Shown: positions 1 through 8,233 of the stretch, piece after piece
How positions within the stretch are numbered: position 1 is the first letter of the stretch
Layout: the number at the start of each line of letters is the position of its first letter
Assembly: GCF_007830295.1 (NCBI RefSeq)
Contig: NZ_VLKC01000002.1
Span: 964,940-1,028,939, forward strand
Reading direction: 5' to 3'
Length of the DNA stretch: 64,000 bases
From: Sporomusa sp. KB1
GTDB taxonomy: Bacteria > Bacillota > Negativicutes > Sporomusales > Sporomusaceae
The notes under the pieces: model-generated
The model's database searches: none
What the model saw: the letters and a program-made list of their open reading frames with translations, nothing else
Told to the model about the DNA's origin: nothing
Translations under genes and position numbers: made by a program

Positions 1-1011
1 CATCTTGGCAAGATCAATAATTGCGCCGTAAAGGTCATCTGAATTACTCTTCAATGCCATATTTGCCATAGAATTTAATGTATTAAACAAAAAATGATGG
101 TTAATCTTAAGATTGGTAACAGTATCCTGTGCCACACGCAGATTCTCCGCGAGCTGTTCTTTGTGGTATACAGTTTGCGCAATTGCATTCTCCTTCTCTT
201 GCAATTCCCGTCGTGCAGCATCAAACTCGCAAAAACTTGCAATGTTTTTCGCAACTTGCCTAAGTAGACGGCGAATCCCAATTGCAGTGCTTTGCGGTGT
301 ATCATATAAACCCTCAGGATGATCATGCTCTGAATCGGATAATAAAATATGACCTCCGCGAATTACACCAATGCACTTGTTTTTGTATATAATCGGAAAA
401 TGATAGACAGTCATACCGTGCGGACAGACAAATTGATCACATTTCAACTGTTTCGCACCTCGATAGATTTGCTGAAGCATACAAGCACAATCTGTTTGAG
501 TTTTGTCTGGATTGCATTTCGTCATGCAAAAGTTGGGAAATACTCGGCTCTGCAACACAACTGACCAAGTTTCATCGTATATTGTGAATGGCGTATTGAG
601 CGTTTCGATTAAATTCGTTCGTATTGCTTCTACAGCAGTGTATAAGTTGCTTGGTGTAACAATACTTTGTGTATTATATTTGTCGATGACAATCTGTGGT
701 TCATAGTAAATGGGATTGGAAACTAACAATTCTCTGATAGGCACCGTACCCGTATTTATCGTTTCATGAGCAGTACCTGCCTCCATGTAAACGTACATTC
801 CTTTATGAAGATGCATGATTTCATCGTTTATGGTATAAATACCTTCGCCGTCAAGTATATACAACAGTTGCTCGTCTGTATGCGTATGGCGGTATTGGTG
901 CTTGTCTGGCAGGATTACAACGATTCCTACATTCATGGACTGCTTCGCGCTACTCTCCTCGTGCGTATACAGCCACTCAATATAACCCCACTCCGTTTTT
1001 TGAATTTTCAT
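1..1011 (-). CDS. Cupin-PocR sensor histidine kinase (LytS type), 3' end cut by window edge
   Basis: The minus strand reads open for 337 codons from the ATG at 1011 to the window edge, with a ribosome site AAAGGGGGTG just upstream. The N-terminal ~105 residues are a cupin (HTHTDEQLL, then EAGTAHE), a small-ligand binding fold. Residues ~110-240 look like a PocR-type sensory domain with several cysteines (CMTKCNPD, CACMLQ, CPHGM). A short coiled coil follows, then NHHFLFNTLNSM, the H-box of the LytS/His_kinase family. No membrane segment is visible, so it is probably a cytoplasmic sensor. The ATP-binding domain and any partner response regulator lie to the left. Family assignment is from motifs; the ligand is unknown. 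Confidence 0.85.
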   Translation of the reverse strand, partial: MKIQKTEWGYIEWLYTHEESSAKQSMNVGIVVILPDKHQYRHTHTDEQLLYILDGEGIYTINDEIMHLHKGMYVYMEAGTAHETINTGTVPIRELLVSNPIYYEPQIVIDKYNTQSIVTPSNLYTAVEAIRTNLIETLNTPFTIYDETWSVVLQSRVFPNFCMTKCNPDKTQTDCACMLQQIYRGAKQLKCDQFVCPHGMTVYHFPIIYKNKCIGVIRGGHILLSDSEHDHPEGLYDTPQSTAIGIRRLLRQVAKNIASFCEFDAARRELQEKENAIAQTVYHKEQLAENLRVAQDTVTNLKINHHFLFNTLNSMANMALKSNSDDLYGAIIDLAKM

Positions 1012-1135
1012 GCCTGCACCCCCTTTTTTAGCTTGAGCTTGTCATCATTGCCAGGATAAGAACAAGAAAAACAGATATTTACTATCCTTTACTAAGGATA
1101 ACTTATATTCTTTTCAATAAGCAATACTATGATAT

Positions 1136-1290
1136 GCCGCAACACATAATATCTAACAATAGTAGCTAGACCCATCCCTGATCCAAAACCGAGTTTGCAA
1201 ATGTAATCAGGTGCGGTAGAATAACCAGACTGCATCACCAAACCTGTATCTGCAATGCCTGGTCCTGCATCTGAATGTCCGCTCGGGATA
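1136..1290 (-). pseudogene. Remnant of RsbT-like anti-sigma/ATP-binding protein
   Basis: The minus strand reads DAGPGIADTGL, QSGYSTAPDYI and GFGSGMGLATIV in one frame. These are the G1/G2 boxes of small GHKL ATPases of the RsbT/RsbW type. Nothing upstream encodes the N-terminal half, there is no start or ribosome site, and the downstream sequence is not the usual family tail. I read it as a decayed gene fragment. Confidence 0.55.
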
Positions 1291-1442
1291 AATTGAAGCC
1301 TTCATATGGCCCTGGATTTAGTTATTTTCATTGACACGATCTATTTAATTTATATAGAATATATTATTCGCATTTGTTTTTTACATATGAAGTGTACCGG
1401 GCTGTAAAGCTCGCTGCCCGTGCGAAATGAGGAGCATTGATT

Positions 1443-2366
1443 ATGGAAATCAGACATTTGGAGTGTTTTATGGCGGTGGCCCGCTGCGGGAATTTCACAA
1501 AAGCAGCCGAGCAAATTCATATCTCCCAACCGTCAATTAGTAAAATGATCAAAGAAATAGAAACGCAAATGAACATTGAATTGTTTTATCGTGATACCAA
1601 GCATGTGGAACTGACCGATGCCGGCATTGTCTTTTTGGAGCAAGCACAGCAAATTGTTGTGTTGTTTGATAACCTTACTACTAACATTGATGGTTTGTTA
1701 GCGGAAAAGTCGGGTAAAATCCGCATAGGTTTTCCGCCGATTACCAGTGTAACTATGTTCTCACAAGTGCTGGGGGTTTTTAAGAAAGAACATCCTAATA
1801 TTGAATTTCAGTTGTTTGAGTTTGGTTCAATAACAATTGAAAAAAGTATTCAGGAGGGTGAATTGGATATCGGTATAGTATCGGCACCGGTTACCAATGA
1901 AGAATTATATGAGATGTTTTGGCTTACACGTGATTCGTTGGAAGTGGTCGTGCATCCCGAACATTCTTTGGCAGCCCGTTCAACAGTTGCTATATCCGAT
2001 TTGGCGGAAGAATCCTTTGTGCTGTATAGCAAAGATTTCCGGCTGCATAACCAGATTATTGAACGTTGCCGTAGTGAAGGCTTTGACCCCAAAATCATGT
2101 TTGAAACTTCACAGTTAGAATTTATGATTCAAATCGTCGCTGCCAATGTGGGAATTGTCCTTTTGCCAACCCGCATTTGCCGTCAATTGGATAGCAGTCA
2201 GGTAGTCAGCAGGCCGTTGGCCGGAAAACCGATTCACTTGCAATTTGGAGTTATATGGAAAAAAGGCCGCTATCTTCCGCATTCCGCCCGTCAGTGGATT
2301 CAGTTTGCCCGTACTTTTTCTGGTTTTAAAGATATGGATATTGATATTATTGCAAATAAAAACTGA
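1443..2366 (+). CDS. LysR-family regulator, probable regulator of lrgAB
   Basis: This 307-residue LysR-type regulator has an N-terminal winged helix (MEIRHLECFMAVARCGNFT, then ISQPSISKMIKEIE) and a C-terminal periplasmic-binding-like effector domain. An alternative TTG sits at 1437, but AGGAG at 1430-1434 is eight bases before the ATG at 1443, so 1443 is preferred. It lies directly upstream of, and co-oriented with, an LrgA/LrgB pair, the arrangement seen for CidR/AlsR-type regulators. Regulation of lrgAB is inferred from position. A terminator-like hairpin overlaps its stop codon, so it is probably a separate transcript. Confidence 0.85.
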   Translation: MEIRHLECFMAVARCGNFTKAAEQIHISQPSISKMIKEIETQMNIELFYRDTKHVELTDAGIVFLEQAQQIVVLFDNLTTNIDGLLAEKSGKIRIGFPPITSVTMFSQVLGVFKKEHPNIEFQLFEFGSITIEKSIQEGELDIGIVSAPVTNEELYEMFWLTRDSLEVVVHPEHSLAARSTVAISDLAEESFVLYSKDFRLHNQIIERCRSEGFDPKIMFETSQLEFMIQIVAANVGIVLLPTRICRQLDSSQVVSRPLAGKPIHLQFGVIWKKGRYLPHSARQWIQFARTFSGFKDMDIDIIANKN

Positions 2367-2393
2367 GGCTGCTCCTGCAGTCTCAGTTTTTAT
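2357..2393 (+). terminator. Intrinsic terminator after LysR gene
   Basis: AAAACTGAG plus GCTGC pairs with GCAG plus CTCAGTTTT around a short loop, followed by a T-rich run. The hairpin includes the LysR stop codon. Confidence 0.75.
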
Positions 2394-2435
2394 TGTTTTT
2401 ACTAATTTTCACACTGATCAGAATTATACAGACTC

Positions 2436-2450
2436 ATTCTCAATGAGAAT
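2436..2450. promoter_or_regulatory. 7-1-7 palindrome in front of lrgAB region
   Basis: ATTCTCA-A-TGAGAAT is a perfect 15-bp inverted repeat between the LysR gene and the small ORF/lrgA. Its size and position fit an operator. It does not match the Fur/PerR consensus well enough to name the regulator. Confidence 0.35.
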
Positions 2451-2546
2451 AGGCCTATGCGTAACATATATTTCACTTGCACGAGCGATGACAGTACAAT
2501 AAAACACAATACAAGAAATTGTGCGTAATTAAAGGAGGCTATCTAT

Positions 2547-2708
2547 ATGAGCACTGCAACTAAAACTGTACTGGGCCCAACAAATACTCAGGAGCAAGCT
2601 GAAACAAAGAAATATGACACTGATAACACCACTGTTGCTACGAAAAAACTTATTTCTCGTGATATTACCCGCGAAAAATGGTTCTGGGAAATTGCTGTTC
2701 CGTCTTAA
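2547..2708 (+). CDS. Small 53-residue ORF upstream of lrgA, unknown
   Basis: An ATG follows a strong ribosome site (AAAGGAGG, eight bases upstream) and opens a 53-residue frame ending AVPS. The product is hydrophilic, rich in Thr and Lys, with an aromatic stretch EKWFWEIAV near the end. I do not recognise it. It ends 21 bases before lrgA, which itself lacks a clear ribosome site, so it may couple translation into lrgA. It could also be the truncated N-terminus of a lost gene. Confidence 0.5.
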   Translation: MSTATKTVLGPTNTQEQAETKKYDTDNTTVATKKLISRDITREKWFWEIAVPS

Positions 2709-2729
2709 GCAAACCATTTTCCATATTCT

Positions 2730-3149
2730 ATGAAAATAGATTGTATGAAAACAGCTACAGTGCCGCCGGTATTTCTGGCAAAGGCCAAGATGCTTTTAAA
2801 AATTGTTGCCCAAATAAGTTTTTTAGTGGTAATCGCCTGGCTGGGCAATCTCATTTCCCGGAATATAGCCTGGGGAATACCGGGAAATATCCTTGGTATT
2901 GTCTTTTTGTTTATTGCCCTGGAATTACGAATTTTGCCGCTCAGCTGGGTTGAGTCCGGAGCCAGCCTATTAATTGCCGAATTAGTTCTTTTTTTTATTC
3001 CCTCAGCGGTTGCTGTTATTCAATTTGAGCCGCTACTGAAACAAAACGGGTTAGCGTTCTTTTTGGTTATTACCATTAGCACGCTAGGAGTTATGCTGGT
3101 AGTAGGGACTATAACAGAAACACTCATGCGCTATCGGGAAAAGAGGTAA
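2730..3149 (+). CDS. lrgA: CidA/LrgA family holin-like protein
   Basis: This 139-residue protein has four hydrophobic segments, with IPGNILGIVFLF and WVESGASLLIAELVLFFIPSAV typical of the CidA/LrgA family. Members form the holin-like half of a membrane pair linked to autolysis control and, in several bacteria, to pyruvate or 3-hydroxypropionate movement. The start is uncertain: ATG at 2730 and ATG at 2745 are both possible and neither has a clear Shine-Dalgarno. lrgB follows after three bases, so the two are one operon. Confidence 0.85.
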   Translation: MKIDCMKTATVPPVFLAKAKMLLKIVAQISFLVVIAWLGNLISRNIAWGIPGNILGIVFLFIALELRILPLSWVESGASLLIAELVLFFIPSAVAVIQFEPLLKQNGLAFFLVITISTLGVMLVVGTITETLMRYREKR

Positions 3150-3152
3150 TCC

Positions 3153-3848
3153 ATGTTTGCACTGATAAGTGTCTTTATAACAGTTATACTCTACAAGTTG
3201 GTGCAGCATTTTTATCACCGCTATTCATCAGTGTTTCTGCTGCCAATACTTAGTTGCCCAATTCTTCTAATTGCCGGCTTGAAGCTATTTGATATTTCCT
3301 ACGATTTGTATGAGCCTGGAGCTTCTTGGTTAAGTTCTATGCTACAGCCAGCAACGGTAGCTCTGGCTGTGCCATTATATAAATACAGAAGAATCCTCCG
3401 GTTCTATTTGCCAGAATTTGTCGTTAGCATTGTTTGTGGTGCGGTTTTTGCCATGGTATCCTCACTGCTGATTTCAAAGCTATTACATTTAGATCCTCAG
3501 CTGATGGAGAGTCTTGCACCCCGCTCTATTACCACTCCGCTTGCTATTGATGTGTCCAGACAGCTTGGCGGAATTCCCTCGCTCACAGCCGCTTTTGTAA
3601 TTTTCACAGGTATTACCGGCAGTATGCTGAGCCCCTTGGTTTTCCGCTGGCTGAAACATGTCAGCCCCATAACAAAAGGCTTAATTCTTGGTGTGTCCGC
3701 TCACGGAACAGGTACTGCCAAAGCACAGGAATATGGAAAAACGGAAACAGCCATTGCCAGTCTGGCAATGATATTCACAGGCATTATTACAACCCTTCTT
3801 GCCCCTGAGTTTGTACCGTTTCTATTGCAACTGATGGGTACAACCTAA
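3153..3848 (+). CDS. lrgB: CidB/LrgB family membrane protein
   Basis: This 231-residue integral membrane protein has the family signature LAPRSITTPLAIDVSRQLGG and the later GTGTAKAQEYG stretch. LrgB works with the LrgA holin-like partner encoded just upstream. AGAGG precedes the ATG at normal distance. With the upstream LysR gene this forms a compact regulator-effector module. Confidence 0.9.
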   Translation: MFALISVFITVILYKLVQHFYHRYSSVFLLPILSCPILLIAGLKLFDISYDLYEPGASWLSSMLQPATVALAVPLYKYRRILRFYLPEFVVSIVCGAVFAMVSSLLISKLLHLDPQLMESLAPRSITTPLAIDVSRQLGGIPSLTAAFVIFTGITGSMLSPLVFRWLKHVSPITKGLILGVSAHGTGTAKAQEYGKTETAIASLAMIFTGIITTLLAPEFVPFLLQLMGTT

Positions 3849-3882
3849 AGTTTATACCTTAATCCCTAAATCAACGAGGCTT

Positions 3883-3913
3883 CCAATTACGCTAATTTTT
3901 TTAGCGCAATTGG
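3883..3913 (+). terminator. Hairpin downstream of lrgB
   Basis: CCAATT-A-CGCTAA pairs with TTAGCG-C-AATTGG around a T-rich loop, 34 bases after the lrgB stop. It is a plausible transcription end although the T run is in the loop. Confidence 0.5.
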
Positions 3914-3914
3914 G

Positions 3915-4008
3915 AAGAAACACGGGGAGAAGAAACACAGGGACAGGGATAATGTTTTAATTATTCAACTATCAACATAGAAACAGTGTCCCTGTCCCCG
4001 TGTTTTTT
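3915..4008. repeat. REP-like imperfect inverted repeat (GGGGACAGGGACA arms)
   Basis: The left part has AAACACGGGG and AAACACAGGGACAGGG. The right arm reads CAGTGTCCCTGTCCCCGTGTTT, the approximate reverse complement. The arms are ~45 bases apart. Such GGGACAGG palindromes accompany REP-associated tyrosine transposases in Firmicutes. No transposase gene is present, so this would be a solitary copy. Confidence 0.5.
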
Positions 4009-4010
4009 TC

Positions 4011-4047
4011 TAAATGCTGTACACCGTAATTCGGTGTACAGCATTTA
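4011..4047. repeat. Perfect 16-bp inverted repeat
   Basis: TAAATGCTGTACACCG and its exact reverse complement flank a five-base loop (TAATT), followed by a T-rich stretch on the plus strand. It could be a terminator or part of the adjacent REP-like element. Confidence 0.6.
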
Positions 4048-4256
4048 CGCTTTTTCGATTTTATATTACGCTCATTTTTCACATCTGACCTCCAGCAACG
4101 GCTACCTTATAGTAGCACAATCGAAATCATCCGATACTCTGCTTTTCTTGAACAATACCTTTCTTACTATTTTCAATTCTCAAAAAAGGACTTTGAATCG
4201 ATAACAATTTTAGCCAGTCCCATTGGATCTGTAAAACGAATTTATGCCAATAAAAA

Positions 4257-4288
4257 CCGCCGAAGCTACCCCTTTCGGTGTTACTTCG
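4257..4288 (-). terminator. Probable terminator of the methyl-accepting transducer gene
   Basis: On the minus strand CGAAG...CTTCG with an inner ACC/GGGT stem is followed by a GGTTTTT run, about 20 bases after the stop codon of the minus-strand transducer gene. Confidence 0.5.
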
Positions 4289-4305
4289 CAATAGTAAACT
4301 TCATA

Positions 4306-6399
4306 TTAAACCTTAAACTTTCCAACAGCCTGAGCAAGCTTTTGAGCCATTTCCGCTAAGTTTTGGGTAGCACCTGTAACTTGACTTATCGACGCAGACT
4401 GCTCTTGTGAAGCTACCGAAACCGTTTCCATCTGTTCTGTGGTAGCCTGAAATATGGTACCAATCTCCTCAATATATGTTGTAATTTGATCACTATTTTC
4501 TGCAGTCTTTTCCATAGATGCAACTATTCCCAAAATATATTCTGAGAGTTCTCGAATATGCTTAGCAATATCCCTAAATGTTTGGCCTGCCGCATTTACG
4601 CTATCGATGCCATTTCCTACAGTGGCTATTTCAGAATTCATAGCTTGCACAGCTTTGTCAATGTTAACTTGATTTTCACTAATCAAAATACTAATTTGTT
4701 TAGCAGCTTGTTGAGACTGTTCGGCCAGTTTTCGTACTTCCTCGGCCACTACTGCAAATCCTTGGCCATGTTTACCAGCCCGTGCTGCTTCAATTGCAGC
4801 ATTTAAAGCTAACAGGTTGGTTTGTCCAGCAATCCCCGAGATAACACTGACTATTTCACCAATACGTTGGGAACTCTTTGTAAGCTCACTTACCGTGCTT
4901 GTTACTTCTTCTGTGCTGGTACTTACATGACTCATTTGCTTAATAGCATGTTCGACTGTTTGTTGACCTGCAGACGTAGCCACTGTAGTTTTGTGCGCTA
5001 CAGAGATTATGGCTTGAGACCGGCTAGCCGATTGTTGAATATCGTTGGATATATTATCTAGTGTCCGGGAAATCTCTTGTATCGTCGATCGTCGCTCCTG
5101 AATATTAGCAACCACAGCTCCAGCGGTTTTAGTTACCTGATTGGCCGCATGCATGGTTTCACTGCTGCTGGCGGTCAACTCTTGTGATGAAGCTGCTACT
5201 AATTCAGTAGACTCAGATATATCCTTTATTAAGACGCGTAAATCACCTACCATCTTGTTAAAGTTTCTAGCTACAATGCCAATCTCGTTAGAAGATTTAA
5301 CGTCAACCAATTCGGTAAAATCGCCGTCCTTAATACGTTCTGTTGCACCCGCTATAGCAATAAGCGGACGGGTGAGTCTATTAGAAAACCAATATGTCAC
5401 TATTGATGAAAGAAGCAACACTAAAAAACCTGCCAAAATATTTTGCTTCACTATACTATTTAGAAACGACAAAGCAGAGCTCTTTTTCTGAACCATAATT
5501 AAGCTCCATGGATCAGAAGTTCCTGGTAAAGGAACTGTACGGTAAGCGCAAACATACTCGTCACCATTAAGATCAGTATATTCACCAACCCCCACCTGAC
5601 CTTCCAGAACCTTGTCAACAATACTTTTTAAATTAGAAGGAACTGTAAAGTCTACTTTCTCTACTTTATCATCGCCTTTTTCATCCTTAATAACGTTGCC
5701 CTGATTATCTTTTTGCAGCACTGTTTTCTTTTGCAGCTTATAGTTGTAAAGTTCCGAGACCTGCTGCTTATCAGGATGAGCTACAACTACACCATCGCCA
5801 TCTAAAAGATAAGCATAACTACCTGGACCCGAATTATACTTTTCCACCATTTCCTGCAGTGTACTTGTTTCAATATCTGCATTCAATATGCCAATAAGGT
5901 TATTACCCATATACATACCTTGTATAGACGTAGTAACTGCTGTTTGCGACGAAGCCGAATAATACGATTTGGTTATGTATGGTTTTTTTTCTGCAATAAA
6001 TTTTTTGAACCACCAACGGTCAGATCGATTACCTAAAGTACCACTAGACCTCGCAGTTTGATCACCCTTCATGTCATGGCTAACAAGTAATTGAAAAAAA
6101 GGGTATTTCTTCACTGTCGCTACTAATAGCTCCTTTTGTTTTTCAGGATTACCCTCTACTATAGCAGGGTGAACCGCTAGCTCAGTATTCAAATTGTAAG
6201 CATTTTGCAGAAATTGACTAATGTTAGCTGCCAACCCTTCTGCGACGACGGCATTAGTCTCTTTCATATGAGTTTCAAAGTTAGAAGAAACTAAGTAATA
6301 ACTGATGCACATGAATACTCCAAGAGTAAGAATTACCATTGACCAGATCATTATGACGAGTTGATAACGTATAGATTTTAACATATTTCTATATCTCAT
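4306..6399 (-). CDS. Methyl-accepting chemotaxis protein (dCache-HAMP-signalling)
   Basis: This 697-residue transducer has an N-terminal membrane segment (~10-32), an extracytoplasmic ligand domain of dCache type (~35-300; [24 protein letters not shown]), a second membrane segment (~310-330), a HAMP linker and the signalling hairpin [18 protein letters not shown]. It senses an extracellular small molecule and signals to CheA. The next genes process aspartate and dicarboxylates, so those are candidate ligands (inference). A start at 6384 (MLKSIRYQL) is an alternative; the ribosome site does not decide. Confidence 0.9.
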   Translation of the reverse strand: MRYRNMLKSIRYQLVIMIWSMVILTLGVFMCISYYLVSSNFETHMKETNAVVAEGLAANISQFLQNAYNLNTELAVHPAIVEGNPEKQKELLVATVKKYPFFQLLVSHDMKGDQTARSSGTLGNRSDRWWFKKFIAEKKPYITKSYYSASSQTAVTTSIQGMYMGNNLIGILNADIETSTLQEMVEKYNSGPGSYAYLLDGDGVVVAHPDKQQVSELYNYKLQKKTVLQKDNQGNVIKDEKGDDKVEKVDFTVPSNLKSIVDKVLEGQVGVGEYTDLNGDEYVCAYRTVPLPGTSDPWSLIMVQKKSSALSFLNSIVKQNILAGFLVLLLSSIVTYWFSNRLTRPLIAIAGATERIKDGDFTELVDVKSSNEIGIVARNFNKMVGDLRVLIKDISESTELVAASSQELTASSSETMHAANQVTKTAGAVVANIQERRSTIQEISRTLDNISNDIQQSASRSQAIISVAHKTTVATSAGQQTVEHAIKQMSHVSTSTEEVTSTVSELTKSSQRIGEIVSVISGIAGQTNLLALNAAIEAARAGKHGQGFAVVAEEVRKLAEQSQQAAKQISILISENQVNIDKAVQAMNSEIATVGNGIDSVNAAGQTFRDIAKHIRELSEYILGIVASMEKTAENSDQITTYIEEIGTIFQATTEQMETVSVASQEQSASISQVTGATQNLAEMAQKLAQAVGKFKV

Positions 6400-6512
6400 C
6401 CTCTCACACTAACCCACGCCATGTCATATTAGCCAAATGTGACTATAGCGGATTAATTACTTATTTACCTGTATAGTAACGTGACTTATGGTTTGTGAAA
6501 TAATCCAAATAA

Positions 6513-6556
6513 AAAAGCAACACCCTATAGACTATAAATAGTAAGTCAATAGGGCG
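6513..6556 (-). terminator. Terminator after fused racemase gene
   Basis: On the minus strand CGCCCTATTGAC pairs with GTCTATAGGGTG around a 12-base loop, followed by TTGCTTTTTTA. It sits 17 bases after the racemase stop. Confidence 0.75.
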
Positions 6557-6573
6557 CTGGCACAGAACAGACC

Positions 6574-8025
6574 TTACAGTTTACTATTTCTTAGACTGAC
6601 ACATTTCCGAGCAAGTATCTCTGTTGGATCCAGGACCGCTACGCTTTTATCAAGAATCTGGTAATCCGGGCTTTCTGACAAAAGTAACGGTAGTTCGGTA
6701 CAGCCCAAAATTATTATCTCTGCCCCTTTTTGGACAAGATGTTCTACAGCCATTAGCAAATCAGTTTTACATACTCCAGCCGTATAACCAGCCTTGACCC
6801 CTTTTTCCCCATAAATAGCGTTCATAACTTTTGCTTGATACTCTTCTTCAGGTACCAGGATGCTAAATTCAGTTTTGGCCACTACCTCGTGATAGACTTT
6901 GCTCTTTATCGTACCATCGGTAGCAAGCAAACCTATTGTCTTTCTGTCATTATAGTATTTCTTGATATGCTCGACGGTCTCGTATAGCATATTAATAATC
7001 GGAATAGACAGGTAGGGTTGTATCCGTTTTACGAAAGCATGGGCCGTATTACACGGGATGGCGATAATATTAGCATCATTTGACTCCAATTTCTTACATG
7101 CTGAGTAAAGCGCAATCGTAGGGTCTGGACCATCTCCAATAAGATTTCTTGTACGATCAGGGATCTGCGGGTTATGTTCAACAACCATTTTAATATGCTC
7201 TTGATCCTTTTTGGCATCTGTATTGCGAATAATTTTATCCATAAAATCAACAGTTGCCGATGGCCCCACGCCACCAACAATACCAATTTTATAAGCCTTA
7301 TCACTTGTTACGTCATTACTATCAATCGCATATTGAGCATAAACCTGATTGACATCAAAAATTGGCATTCCTCGTAACTGAAGTTCCTCAGTAACAAAAG
7401 CCAGTTCCGTAAAGCCCGGTACAATTAAATCGGCTCCCTGCTCAATAAGATCCTGGCATGCGTGGATTAGCAGTTCCAGCGAGTTACTCTGTTGATATAA
7501 ACCTGATCTGATGCCAGTTTCACCATAAACCGCTTGCATTAGCTGTTTCTGGGCTTCCGGGTTCGGATACAACAATTCATAGTTTTCTGTGGCAAAATAA
7601 TGCTCAAACAAGACCTGCTTCCGCACAAAATCAGAAGTAAGTATACCAAGTTTGCGCACCTTGCTGTATTTCCAGAATATATGGGTGTGCAGCGCTTCCA
7701 TAATATTAATTACAGGAAGTTCGGTCTCAGAAACCAATTCATCAAAAAATGTATGACAAATAAAGCAAGGCAATATAACGGTGTTTACTTTCCTTCGTTC
7801 AAACTCCTTCAGCATATCAAATACGTATAATTTTCGGGCATTCAGGTTAGCGTTTTCATCGCCTGCTTTATCATTTTCGGCAAATGGATGTTGTTCAATG
7901 ACAATCCCCACCAGATCCTTACTGTTGCGGTTAGGTATAGATTTGACTAGCTTATTATAAAAATCAGCACTAGCTAATGCTCCTAAACCACCGATAATCC
8001 CAAAACATTTTCTTTCACCTGTCAT
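6574..8025 (-). CDS. Tandem-fused aspartate/glutamate racemase family protein
   Basis: Two Asp/Glu racemase modules are fused head to tail, so the protein (483 residues from ATG 8025) is twice the usual ~230. Both start with a phosphate-loop-like motif (FGIIGGLGALAS and IGIVGGVGPSAT). In the C-terminal module both catalytic cysteines are present (IPCNTAH and LGCTELP). In the N-terminal module the first is altered in context (LPCFICH) and the second is Phe (PGFTELAF), so that half is probably not a racemase. The ATG at 8025, preceded by GGTGGGGG, is preferred to the GTG at 8037. Position in an aspartate locus suggests D/L-aspartate interconversion; substrate not proven. Confidence 0.85.
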   Translation of the reverse strand: MTGERKCFGIIGGLGALASADFYNKLVKSIPNRNSKDLVGIVIEQHPFAENDKAGDENANLNARKLYVFDMLKEFERRKVNTVILPCFICHTFFDELVSETELPVINIMEALHTHIFWKYSKVRKLGILTSDFVRKQVLFEHYFATENYELLYPNPEAQKQLMQAVYGETGIRSGLYQQSNSLELLIHACQDLIEQGADLIVPGFTELAFVTEELQLRGMPIFDVNQVYAQYAIDSNDVTSDKAYKIGIVGGVGPSATVDFMDKIIRNTDAKKDQEHIKMVVEHNPQIPDRTRNLIGDGPDPTIALYSACKKLESNDANIIAIPCNTAHAFVKRIQPYLSIPIINMLYETVEHIKKYYNDRKTIGLLATDGTIKSKVYHEVVAKTEFSILVPEEEYQAKVMNAIYGEKGVKAGYTAGVCKTDLLMAVEHLVQKGAEIIILGCTELPLLLSESPDYQILDKSVAVLDPTEILARKCVSLRNSKL

Positions 8026-8233
8026 TTTAACCCCCACCCCATATGTTAGATAAATGATCGTTGTTTTGCAGAATAGTCAAGGGCAACAACCGAAAAGAGA
8101 TGTGCAGCACTTGCTAGTAAGCGCTTGCTTTATCCTACAAATACTGCACACACACTTATTCAGAGATATGCTTACACATCGCTACCTTCGAGGCATTGTC
8201 TTGTCAAACTTAGTAATGTGAATTGACTATAGA

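Larger units (their letters stand above)
3849..4305. other. Intergenic region with palindromes, no supported gene
   Basis: This 457-base gap between lrgB and the next transducer holds three inverted repeats (entered separately) and a terminator-like hairpin for the minus-strand gene near 4260-4288. The short open frame near 3986-4204 has no ribosome site and no recognisable product, so I do not call it. Confidence 0.6.

Noticed and set aside
2436..2450. Fur or PerR box
   Set aside because: The palindrome is perfect but the bases do not follow the TGATAAT-type consensus.
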